Assembly (NCBI GenBank): GCA_002746565.1
Contig: PDPI01000022.1
Span: 1-64,000, forward strand
Source: Pseudomonadota bacterium
GTDB lineage: Bacteria > Campylobacterota > Campylobacteria > Campylobacterales > Campylobacteraceae
Direction of reading: 5' to 3'
DNA length: 64,000 bases
Shown in pieces: positions 8,535-15,676 of the stretch (the first letter of the stretch is position 1; each line of letters begins with the position of its first letter). The position numbers and the translations under genes were made by a program. The notes below the pieces were generated by a model. That model did no database searches. It was given only the letters and a program-made list of their open reading frames with translations, and was not told the origin of the DNA.

Positions 8535-10181
8535 ATGAAAGCATCTGATCTATTTGTAAAAGCCCTAGAAAACGAGGGTGTTGAATATATTTTTGGAATA
8601 CCTGGGGAAGAGAATTTAGATTTTTTAGAATCTTTACGAAAATCAAAGATAAAGCTCATCCTAACTCGCCATGAGCAAGGAGCTGGATTTATGGCAGCAA
8701 CCTATGGGCGACTTACGGGTAAGGTTGGGGTTTGTTTGGCAACTTTGGGGCCTGGGGCTACAAATCTTGTAACTTCAGCTGCTTACGCTCAACTTGGTGG
8801 TATGCCAATGCTCATGATAACAGGACAAAAACCCATCAAAAAATCAAAACAAGGCAGATTTCAGATAATTGATGTGGTAAACATGATGCGACCAGTTACC
8901 AAATATGCCAAACAAGTGGCAAATGGTAACAATATCCCATCAATGGTAAGAGAAGCCTTCAAAATAGCCACCATGCAACGTCCTGGAGCGACACATATAG
9001 AATTGCCCGAAGACATAGCGGCTGAAGATGTGGATTTTAACCTTTATGCGGTTAGGGATTTTGAATATCCTAGGGCTAGAAAAAGTGCCTTACATGAGGC
9101 GGTTAATATCATAGAAAAGTCTAAACGACCTTTGCTACTAATCGGTGCAGGGGCAAATAACTCACAAATAAGTGAAATTTTAACCGAATTTGTAAACGAA
9201 ACTGGCATTCCATTTTTTACAACCCAGATGGGCAAGGGTGTTGTAAATGAAAACCATAAACTTTGCCTAAGAACAGCGGCCTTATCGGATAAGGATTTTG
9301 TCCATTGTGCCATTGATAGGGCGGATTTGATCATAAATGTTGGCTATAACGCCACCGAAAAACCGCCATTTTTTATGGAAAACCATCCAGATGCGAAAAA
9401 GGTTATACATATAAATTTCTTCCCCTCAGAAGTGGATGATACATACTTTCCCCATCTAGATGTGGTCGGGGATATAAGGCTTAGTATGCAAACCCTAACA
9501 AATGCCATAACTCCCCAAGAGCATTGGGATTTTGCATATTTTAAACGCATGGCAAAGGAGATAAGCACCCATTTAAATAAATACTTTGACGATAAAAGAT
9601 TTCCCATCCTGCCCCAAAGGGCAGTTAGACTTATACGATCAGCCCTTGATGAGGATGATATTTTAACCCTAGATAACGGCGTTTATAAGATCTGGTTTGC
9701 TAGAAATTATAGATGTCACAAGCCAAATACCTTACTTTTAGATAATGCCCTAGCAACTATGGGCGCAGGACTTCCCTCGGCCATAGCAGCAAAGATGGTG
9801 CATCCAGATAAAAAGGTTGTAACCGTTTGTGGAGATGGGGGATTTATGATGAATTCCCAAGAGCTTGAAACTGCAAAAAGATTAAATCTTGATCTGGTTG
9901 TAATCATCCTAAATGATAATGCCTATGGGATGATAAAATGGAAGCAAGAGGGCATGGGCTTTGAAAATTTCGGGCTTGATTATGAAAATCCTGATTTTGT
10001 CAAATACGCTCAAAGTTACGGAGCCAAGGGTTATAGGCCCCAAAGTTGCGAGGAATTTGAGAGTATTTTAAATGAATGCGTTAATAAAAAAGGTATCCAT
10101 CTAATAGATCTAGCAGTGGATTATTCGCTAAATCACGCTATTTTAAATGAATTATTGGCAAAAAAGACTTGCCTGATATAA
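8535..10181 (+). CDS. Acetolactate synthase-like thiamine-diphosphate enzyme (catabolic AlsS-type)
   Basis: A 548-residue ThDP-dependent enzyme with the three domains of the acetolactate synthase/pyruvate oxidase family. The cofactor-activating glutamate is Glu47 in TRHEQGAGFMA, and the ThDP/Mg motif starts at VCGDGGFMMNSQE (about residue 430), with NDNAYGMIKWKQ. No small regulatory subunit gene follows, so it resembles catabolic AlsS rather than IlvB; the actual substrate is uncertain. A good SD (TTTGGAGAAAAA) precedes the ATG. It lies 16 nt upstream of an aldehyde dehydrogenase, so the two probably work on linked aldehyde/keto-acid chemistry. Confidence 0.85.
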   Translation: MKASDLFVKALENEGVEYIFGIPGEENLDFLESLRKSKIKLILTRHEQGAGFMAATYGRLTGKVGVCLATLGPGATNLVTSAAYAQLGGMPMLMITGQKPIKKSKQGRFQIIDVVNMMRPVTKYAKQVANGNNIPSMVREAFKIATMQRPGATHIELPEDIAAEDVDFNLYAVRDFEYPRARKSALHEAVNIIEKSKRPLLLIGAGANNSQISEILTEFVNETGIPFFTTQMGKGVVNENHKLCLRTAALSDKDFVHCAIDRADLIINVGYNATEKPPFFMENHPDAKKVIHINFFPSEVDDTYFPHLDVVGDIRLSMQTLTNAITPQEHWDFAYFKRMAKEISTHLNKYFDDKRFPILPQRAVRLIRSALDEDDILTLDNGVYKIWFARNYRCHKPNTLLLDNALATMGAGLPSAIAAKMVHPDKKVVTVCGDGGFMMNSQELETAKRLNLDLVVIILNDNAYGMIKWKQEGMGFENFGLDYENPDFVKYAQSYGAKGYRPQSCEEFESILNECVNKKGIHLIDLAVDYSLNHAILNELLAKKTCLI

Positions 10182-10197
10182 AAAGGAGTAAAATAAA

Positions 10198-11589
10198 ATG
10201 AAAAAATTACAAGTAAAATCCCCATTTGATCAAAGCATAGTGGGAGAGGTTGAAATCTCATCAAAAGAACAGGTCCAAAGTGCCATTGATGAGGCCTATG
10301 GGATATTTGTGGATTTTAAAAAAAGACTTCCAAAGTATGAGATTGCAAAAATACTAAGCAAAACTGCCAAACTTATAAGCGAACAAAAAGAAGAGCTAAC
10401 CATCCTTTGTGCAAGTGAGGGCGGAAAACCTTATATGGATAGTAAGGTTGAGATTGAAAGGGCGATAAATGGTATCGAGTTTGCCCTTTCTTACTTAGGT
10501 GCCCTAGAGGGCAAAGAAATCGCCATGGGGCACACCCTAAGTTCAGCCAATCGAATGGCTTATACTTTTAAAGAGCCCATAGGCGTAGTTGCGGCTATTT
10601 CAGCCTTTAACCATCCTTTTAATCTAGCAGTTCATCAAGTTATCCCAGCCATTGCAGTGGGTTGTCCTGTGATCATAAAGCCAGCTAGTTCCACCCCTCT
10701 AAGCGCTTTTAAACTGATTGAGATTTTAGAAAGCGCTGGGCTTCCAAAGGGATACGCAAGGGCTATTATGTGTGATAGGGAAAGTGCAGAACTTTTAGCC
10801 ACAAGCGAAAAAACGGCATTTTTAACTTTCATAGGCTCAAATGATGTTGGCTGGAGCTTAAATAAAAAAGCAAGTGATGGCACGAGAGTTGCACTCGAAC
10901 ACGGCGGAGTTGCTCCTGTTATAGTAGAAAAAGATGCGGATTTTGATGAGCTTTTGCCTGCACTTTTAAAGGGTGGTTTTTATCATGCAGGGCAAGTTTG
11001 CGTTTCTGTTCAAAGGGTTTATGTTCAAGAGGATATAGCCAGAGAAGTTGGACAAAAACTAGCTGATATGGCAAAAAAACTCAAGGTTGGAAATCAGCTA
11101 GATCGCGAAACAGAAGTTGGCCCACTCATCAGCCACAAAGACGTGGATAGGGTTAATGAATGGGTAAAAGACGCCCAAGAAAAAGGCGGACAAATCCTCT
11201 GCGGAGGTAATAAAATCTCAAATTCCCTATACGAGCCAACCGTTATCTTTGATACTAGCGATGAGGCGATAGTTAGCAAAAAAGAAGTTTTTGGACCAGT
11301 TGTTTGTGTGTATCCGTATAAAAACATCGACGAAGCAATCGCAAGGTCAAATAGCCTAAGCGTAAGTTTTCAAGGGGCAGTCTTTACAAAAAACATCGAT
11401 AAAGCCCTAAAAGTAGTTAAGCAAATGAACGCAACTGCCGTCATGGTAAATGACCACACAGCCTTTAGAGTAGATTGGATGCCCTTTGGTGGCGCTAAAA
11501 CTTCAGGCCTTGGACTCGGTGGCATAAACTACTCCATGGATGAAATGTGCAATGAAAAATTGATGGTGATAAAATCGCCGTCTATTTAG
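10198..11589 (+). CDS. NAD(P)-dependent aldehyde dehydrogenase
   Basis: A 463-residue ALDH-superfamily enzyme. The catalytic cysteine is Cys268 in GQVCVSVQRV, the general base is Glu234 in LEHGGVAPVIV (His in place of the usual Leu after the Glu), and the conserved FGPVV segment and C-terminal PFGGAKTSGLG are present. It is translated from AAAAGGAGTAAAATAAAATG, 16 nt after the acetolactate-synthase-like gene. The EHGG variant occurs in lactaldehyde/glyceraldehyde-type dehydrogenases, but the substrate here is not determined. Confidence 0.88.
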   Translation: MKKLQVKSPFDQSIVGEVEISSKEQVQSAIDEAYGIFVDFKKRLPKYEIAKILSKTAKLISEQKEELTILCASEGGKPYMDSKVEIERAINGIEFALSYLGALEGKEIAMGHTLSSANRMAYTFKEPIGVVAAISAFNHPFNLAVHQVIPAIAVGCPVIIKPASSTPLSAFKLIEILESAGLPKGYARAIMCDRESAELLATSEKTAFLTFIGSNDVGWSLNKKASDGTRVALEHGGVAPVIVEKDADFDELLPALLKGGFYHAGQVCVSVQRVYVQEDIAREVGQKLADMAKKLKVGNQLDRETEVGPLISHKDVDRVNEWVKDAQEKGGQILCGGNKISNSLYEPTVIFDTSDEAIVSKKEVFGPVVCVYPYKNIDEAIARSNSLSVSFQGAVFTKNIDKALKVVKQMNATAVMVNDHTAFRVDWMPFGGAKTSGLGLGGINYSMDEMCNEKLMVIKSPSI

Positions 11590-11623
11590 TTCAGGTTAGC
11601 CTGCGAGAGAGTTTGTGGGCTAA

Positions 11624-11881
11624 TTAATTGTTTAGGTCATTTATATTCACTCTCACTGGTTTTTCGTTACTCTTCAGGACTTCTTCAACCTCTTTGGATA
11701 GATGATAATCGTCTATAATTTCCATCATTTTTTCATACAAGGGGCTTGGAACTAGGTAAGCACTTGGTATATTGTGGTTTAAAATGGCTATGGCTTCATT
11801 TCCTGCCTTATTTAAGAGGCTTGTGGGAGATTTTTTAAGTTCAGTTATGGATGCTGAATGATTTGCCAAAATATTTTGCAT
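11624..11881 (-). CDS. Solitary Phd/YefM-type antitoxin (StbD/RelB-like)
   Basis: An 85-residue protein resembling the StbD/Phd antitoxins: an N-terminal SASITELKKSPTSLLNKAGNEAI DNA-binding half, then AILNHNIPSAYLVPSPLYEKMMEII and a charged C-terminal tail that would wrap the toxin. No toxin ORF follows: only 34 bp separate its stop from the convergent aldehyde dehydrogenase stop. It has its own strong promoter and operator-like palindrome, so it is probably expressed as an orphan antitoxin or remnant. Confidence 0.8.
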   Translation of the reverse strand: MQNILANHSASITELKKSPTSLLNKAGNEAIAILNHNIPSAYLVPSPLYEKMMEIIDDYHLSKEVEEVLKSNEKPVRVNINDLNN

Positions 11882-11901
11882 AAATAGTCCTTTATTTAGT
11901 A

Positions 11902-11937
11902 TGATATATTATATCAAATAAAGTCTTTTTTTGTCAA
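11902..11937 (-). promoter_or_regulatory. Promoter and operator of the orphan antitoxin
   Basis: On the minus strand TTGACA (11932-11937) and TATAAT (11908-11913) are separated by 18 bp. The -10 box lies inside the palindrome TGATATA-T-TATATCA (11902-11916), a likely site of autorepression by the antitoxin. Confidence 0.6.
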
Positions 11938-12006
11938 TTTGTTTTTATAATATTTTTTTGTTTATAACTAAGGCTTAAAAGGGTACAATTTTACAAAGGA
12001 AATAAA

Positions 12007-12957
12007 ATGTCGCAAAGATTGATACGTTTAATTGAGGTTCCATCTGAATTAGCTGGGGCAAAGATAGGTGCTAGTGGGGGTATTGAGGCTTTGAAAGTTA
12101 CTTGCGATGAGAGTAGTTGCGAGTATTTTAAAAAATATCCGACCATAAGAATCAAGGATGAAAATCACGCCCTAAAAAATCCAAGTCCTTATAAACATGC
12201 CAAATATATAGATCATTTGGAGTTGGTTTTAGAAAGACTTGCCTCATCGGTGCAGGTTTTGAGAAAGGAAAACTTTTTTCCTATCGTCATGGCGGGTGAT
12301 CATTCAACTGCGGCTGGGACTATGGCTGGGTTATTGAATGCCCATGAGGGTGAGCGAATAGGTGTTGTTTGGATAGATGCTCATGCGGATATGCATACTC
12401 CCTATACAACCCCATCTGGAAATATGCACGGAATGCCCCTAGCCATAGCTTTAGGGGAAGACAATCTTACATGCAAAATAAATGATCTAAGCAAGAAGGA
12501 AAAGTTTTATTGGGAGAGGCTAAAATCTTTGAGCCAAACCCATATAAGACCTCAAGATATAGTTTATTGTGCCATTAGGGATTGCGAGGAGGCGGAGATT
12601 GATTTTTTGAAGCAAAATGGTATAAAAAATTATTCTACTGAGCAAATAACCTATGAGGGCGTTATAAATGTGGCAAAATCCATCATGGAAGATTTGAGTG
12701 AATGTGATCATATATATATCTCCTTTGATGTGGATAGTATCGACCCTTTGTATATGCCTGGTACTGGAACCCCTGTGGATATGGGGCTTAGTTTTGAGCA
12801 GGCTTTGTGTTTAAATTTGGAGCTTATCAAAAATAAAAAGGTATGTTGTTGGGAGATGGCTGAGATAAATCCGAGCCTAGATAAGCAAAATATTTCAGGT
12901 AGGTATTCTTTTGAGATTTTAGATAAGGTTACTAGTGCCCTTATAGAGCATTATTAG
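12007..12957 (+). CDS. rocF: Arginase (ureohydrolase family)
   Basis: A 316-residue binuclear-manganese ureohydrolase. Metal-binding motifs are AGDHST (about 97-102), WIDAHADMHT (122-131) and SFDVDSIDP (239-247), in the correct order and spacing. The segment TPSGNMHGMPL is typical of arginases, including the Helicobacter RocF type, rather than agmatinases. It would split arginine into ornithine and urea. It stands alone, divergent from the antitoxin; ACAAAGGAAATAAA precedes the ATG. Arginase is favoured but agmatinase or another ureohydrolase is not excluded. Confidence 0.82.
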   Translation: MSQRLIRLIEVPSELAGAKIGASGGIEALKVTCDESSCEYFKKYPTIRIKDENHALKNPSPYKHAKYIDHLELVLERLASSVQVLRKENFFPIVMAGDHSTAAGTMAGLLNAHEGERIGVVWIDAHADMHTPYTTPSGNMHGMPLAIALGEDNLTCKINDLSKKEKFYWERLKSLSQTHIRPQDIVYCAIRDCEEAEIDFLKQNGIKNYSTEQITYEGVINVAKSIMEDLSECDHIYISFDVDSIDPLYMPGTGTPVDMGLSFEQALCLNLELIKNKKVCCWEMAEINPSLDKQNISGRYSFEILDKVTSALIEHY

Positions 12958-13021
12958 TTCACAAAAAAATCACTTTTATATTTTAAAATTCTTTTAGTAA
13001 TTTTGGAGAAAGGAGTTTGAC

Positions 13022-13561
13022 ATGAAGCTTAGATTTGTAACTATACTTTTTTTGGTTTTTGGCGTTTTAGGTTGTGCAAGGAACTTTTCGACCCAGATCG
13101 AAGATGTTGGAACAAGGTATGTTAGGGTTGATAGACATGTTGAGATCTATGATGATGTTTATGACGATATTCCCTATGATGATTGTTACAATAAAAGAGT
13201 AAGTATTGCTGATGAGGTCCACACTTCAGATCCAGGAGCTGTTATAGTAGGAAGCGTCCTTGGTGGCATACTAGGACATCGTTTAGGTAGAAAAAGCCAC
13301 AGTCGCTTTGACAGAAGGGCATCCGTTGTTGGAGGTGCAGTTGTGGGTGGCATCTTGGGCAATGCCATATCCTCAAAACACACAAGGGTAAATGATGGCT
13401 ACTATGAAACAAGACGCATTTGTAAGACGAGGTATGCAAAAAGAAAAAGAAGAATTTTAGTTGGTTATGACAATATAGGTTACTATAATGGACACGAAAT
13501 AGTCAAATTTTCCAAAAGAATGCTAAGGGAAATTCCCGTTAGATTAAGCATACAATACTAA
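13022..13561 (+). CDS. Glycine-zipper 2TM lipoprotein (17 kDa surface antigen-like)
   Basis: A 179-residue lipoprotein. A signal peptide ends in the lipobox VLGC (Cys at residue 18). Two glycine zippers follow, GAVIVGSVLGGILGHRLG and ASVVGGAVVGGILGNAI, joined by a charged linker; the C-terminal part is basic and tyrosine-rich. Families with this repeat, such as SlyB and the rickettsial 17 kDa antigen, sit in the outer membrane. Function unknown. AAAGGAGTTTGAC precedes the ATG. Confidence 0.82.
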   Translation: MKLRFVTILFLVFGVLGCARNFSTQIEDVGTRYVRVDRHVEIYDDVYDDIPYDDCYNKRVSIADEVHTSDPGAVIVGSVLGGILGHRLGRKSHSRFDRRASVVGGAVVGGILGNAISSKHTRVNDGYYETRRICKTRYAKRKRRILVGYDNIGYYNGHEIVKFSKRMLREIPVRLSIQY

Positions 13562-13563
13562 TA

Positions 13564-13592
13564 TACATGTAAGGGTTTCCCCCTTACATGTA
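13564..13592. terminator. Bidirectional terminator with TACATGTA core
   Basis: TACATGTAAGGG and CCCTTACATGTA form a perfect 12 bp stem with loop TTTCC, between two convergent genes. An ATTTTATT tract follows on the plus strand. Third hairpin in this window built on the TACATGTA palindrome. Confidence 0.8.
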
Positions 13593-13595
13593 ATT

Positions 13596-14804
13596 TTATT
13601 CGTCTCCCGCACAAATAGCCGTAAATACAACATCGGTTGAGCTATTTAGTGCAGTTTCCAAGGAGTCTTGAACAACTCCTATTATAAAACCAATAGCCAC
13701 AACCTGCATGGCGATGTCATTATTGATGCCAAAAAGTGAGCAAGCAAGGGGAATCAAAAGCAAACTTCCTCCAGCAACCCCACTAGCTCCGCAAGCAGCT
13801 AGGGCTGATACTACGCTAAGCAAAAGTGCCGTTGGGATATCCACAGAAATTCCTAGGGTATGAACAGCAGCTAGAGTTAAAACTGTTATGGTAACAGCAG
13901 CTCCTGCCATATTTATAGTTGCCCCTAGGGGTATTGAGATAGAATAGGTATCTTCGTGCAGTTTTAATTTTTCGCAAAGGGCTAGGTTTACAGGAACATT
14001 TGCAGCCGAACTTCTTGTAAAAAATGCCGTAATTCCACTTTCCTTAACGCATGTAAATATAAGAGGATATGGGTTTTTCCTAGTTTTTACAAAAACAATG
14101 ATCGGATTTACTACAAAACCCACAAAAAGCATAGCTCCAATTAGCACTAAAAGCAGTTTTCCATATCCCATCAAGGCAGTAAAGCCAGTTTTGGCAAAGG
14201 TATCCGTAACTAATCCAAATATCCCAAAAGGAGCAAGACGGATGATAAAGCGAACTATCTTCGTAACACCTAGGGAAACATCTTTAAATACCGCCTTTGT
14301 ATCTTCGCTACTATAATGCATGGCAAAGCCGATTGCTATTGCCCACACTAAAATACCTATAAAATTACCCTTTGCTAGGGCATTTACAGGGTTATCAACC
14401 ATATTAAAAAGTACACCTTTAAGAACTGAAATGACACTAGTTGGAGGTGTTAGGGAGGTTGCGGCTGCTTCTGGCAAAACCAATTCTACGGGAAATAAAA
14501 AACTAGCAACAACAGCTATTAGAGCTGCTGAGAATGTGCCTATTAGATAAAGTACTACGATGGGCTTCATTTTTGTGCTATTTCCTATGGTCTTTGTGGC
14601 TATTGCCGTGGCAACCAAAACAAAAACCAAGATAGGAGCAACAGCTTTCAAAGCTCCCACAAACAAAGCACCAAGTATAGAGATAGCCGGTGCAATCGAC
14701 GGAATCAGCGATGCGACTAAGACACCTGCTATAATGCCTATAATGATCTGAAACACCAGATTCCCATTCATGTACTTAACCCACAAGGAAGGTTTATTTT
14801 CCAT
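13596..14804 (-). CDS. sstT: Sodium:serine/threonine symporter SstT
   Basis: A 402-residue dicarboxylate/amino-acid:cation symporter (DAACS) family protein with about nine membrane segments plus re-entrant loops. The start ...[17 protein letters not shown] and the motif [17 protein letters not shown] are typical of SstT. It imports serine and threonine, a main carbon source for campylobacters, with sodium. In C. jejuni I recall it next to metK and pyrB; here it sits far from both, bordering the accessory island. Confidence 0.92.
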   Translation of the reverse strand: MENKPSLWVKYMNGNLVFQIIIGIIAGVLVASLIPSIAPAISILGALFVGALKAVAPILVFVLVATAIATKTIGNSTKMKPIVVLYLIGTFSAALIAVVASFLFPVELVLPEAAATSLTPPTSVISVLKGVLFNMVDNPVNALAKGNFIGILVWAIAIGFAMHYSSEDTKAVFKDVSLGVTKIVRFIIRLAPFGIFGLVTDTFAKTGFTALMGYGKLLLVLIGAMLFVGFVVNPIIVFVKTRKNPYPLIFTCVKESGITAFFTRSSAANVPVNLALCEKLKLHEDTYSISIPLGATINMAGAAVTITVLTLAAVHTLGISVDIPTALLLSVVSALAACGASGVAGGSLLLIPLACSLFGINNDIAMQVVAIGFIIGVVQDSLETALNSSTDVVFTAICAGDE

Positions 14805-14866
14805 TATCTATCCTTTAAAGTAAATCTTAAAATATTTAAATTGATAATAAACACTATCAATCCTAT

Positions 14867-15095
14867 TTATTTTAACTCGGCGGTTATTTTAGCAAAAATT
14901 AACTTAGATATTTTTTTGTTTTTAAATTTTTCAAGTTTAGATCTAGAAGATATTTACTCTATTTTCTGTGCTAAGAGTTTCGTCAATCCGATTGATCTTA
15001 GGCGACAAATCTATAAGCTTTTGAGTAAACCCCTTTCTAGTCAAACTTTTTTGTTTAATAGTTCTTGTCAATCTTTCATGGATTTTTACAAATTT
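14867..15095 (-). pseudogene. Possible remnant of an XRE-type HTH regulator
   Basis: On the minus strand an open stretch reads KIHERLTRTIKQKSLTRKGF then TQKLIDLSPKINRIDETLS and ends at a TAG (14943-14945); after a frame change SRSKLEKFKNKKISKLIF continues to a TAA at 14867-14869. The first part resembles the helix-turn-helix of XRE/CI-like repressors (LTxKxFxQKL). No start codon precedes it and a TAA lies just upstream, so it looks decayed. The plus-strand ORF 14841-15113 would be its shadow. Apart from this the 14805-15202 gap holds only the promoter of the next gene. Confidence 0.3.
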
Positions 15096-15169
15096 TTACC
15101 CTTTGAAAAATAATATTAGTATTAAACAATAATAAAATATACTTAAATGATGACTTATGGTTTTTACAG

Positions 15170-15196
15170 TATAATTAGACAAATAATTTAAAGGAG
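15170..15196 (+). promoter_or_regulatory. Putative -10 box and ribosome binding site of the helicase cassette
   Basis: TATAAT at 15170-15175 is followed by AAGGAG at 15191-15196, which sets the GTG at 15203 as the start of the first cassette gene. No clear -35 box, as is common in campylobacters. Confidence 0.5.
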
Positions 15197-15202
15197 CTTA
15201 TA

Positions 15203-15646
15203 GTGAATTGCTACAATGTGATTATTTTTAAACTGACTAAAAGTAAGGAAATGGGGTATAAAAATCGAGAAGAATGGGTAGAAAAATATTTTAAAAATAA
15301 TTTGTCCAGTAGAGATAAAAATTTTTTTTGTATTGGCAAGAAATTAAATCAAAATAGATTTAACATGTGTAAAATCGCATATTTTTTATTTGAAGGAGAA
15401 CTTATAGGTCAAGCTAAGTTTACTGGAGAAATACATTTAAACTATAAAAAAGTAGAAAGAAAATATAAAAATGGCTACGAAATAAAAGATGTGACGATAT
15501 TTGAACATCCTATATCCATAAATCTAGAGGATATAGGCAAATCAAATAATATGAGATCATCTTTTATTTATGTAGAACGACCTGTTGACAAAAGGTTTGT
15601 TAAAAACTTGGTTGATAAAGAAATTAATGATATTATGGATTTTTAG
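15203..15646 (+). CDS. Unknown 147-residue protein of the helicase cassette, possibly EVE/PUA-like
   Basis: I do not recognise this family with confidence. It starts at GTG after AAGGAG. The segment CKIAYFLFEGELIGQAKFTG (about 56-76) resembles the strand pattern of EVE/ASCH/PUA-like folds, where a short strand ending in 'IGxA' follows a loop; such domains read modified bases or RNA. The rest is lysine-rich and strongly AT-biased, ending ERPVDKRFVKNLVDKEINDI. It ends 30 nt before the SF1 helicase gene on the same strand, so the two likely form one unit. The EVE/PUA suggestion is inference from pattern only. Confidence 0.65.
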   Translation: MNCYNVIIFKLTKSKEMGYKNREEWVEKYFKNNLSSRDKNFFCIGKKLNQNRFNMCKIAYFLFEGELIGQAKFTGEIHLNYKKVERKYKNGYEIKDVTIFEHPISINLEDIGKSNNMRSSFIYVERPVDKRFVKNLVDKEINDIMDF

Positions 15647-15676
15647 TGATTAAAAGTTTCAAAAAGGATTTAAAAA

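Noticed and set aside
14841-15113. Plus-strand ORF of 90 codons between sstT and the cassette
   Set aside because: No ribosome binding site, odd composition, and the opposite strand reads like an HTH regulator remnant; treated as a shadow.
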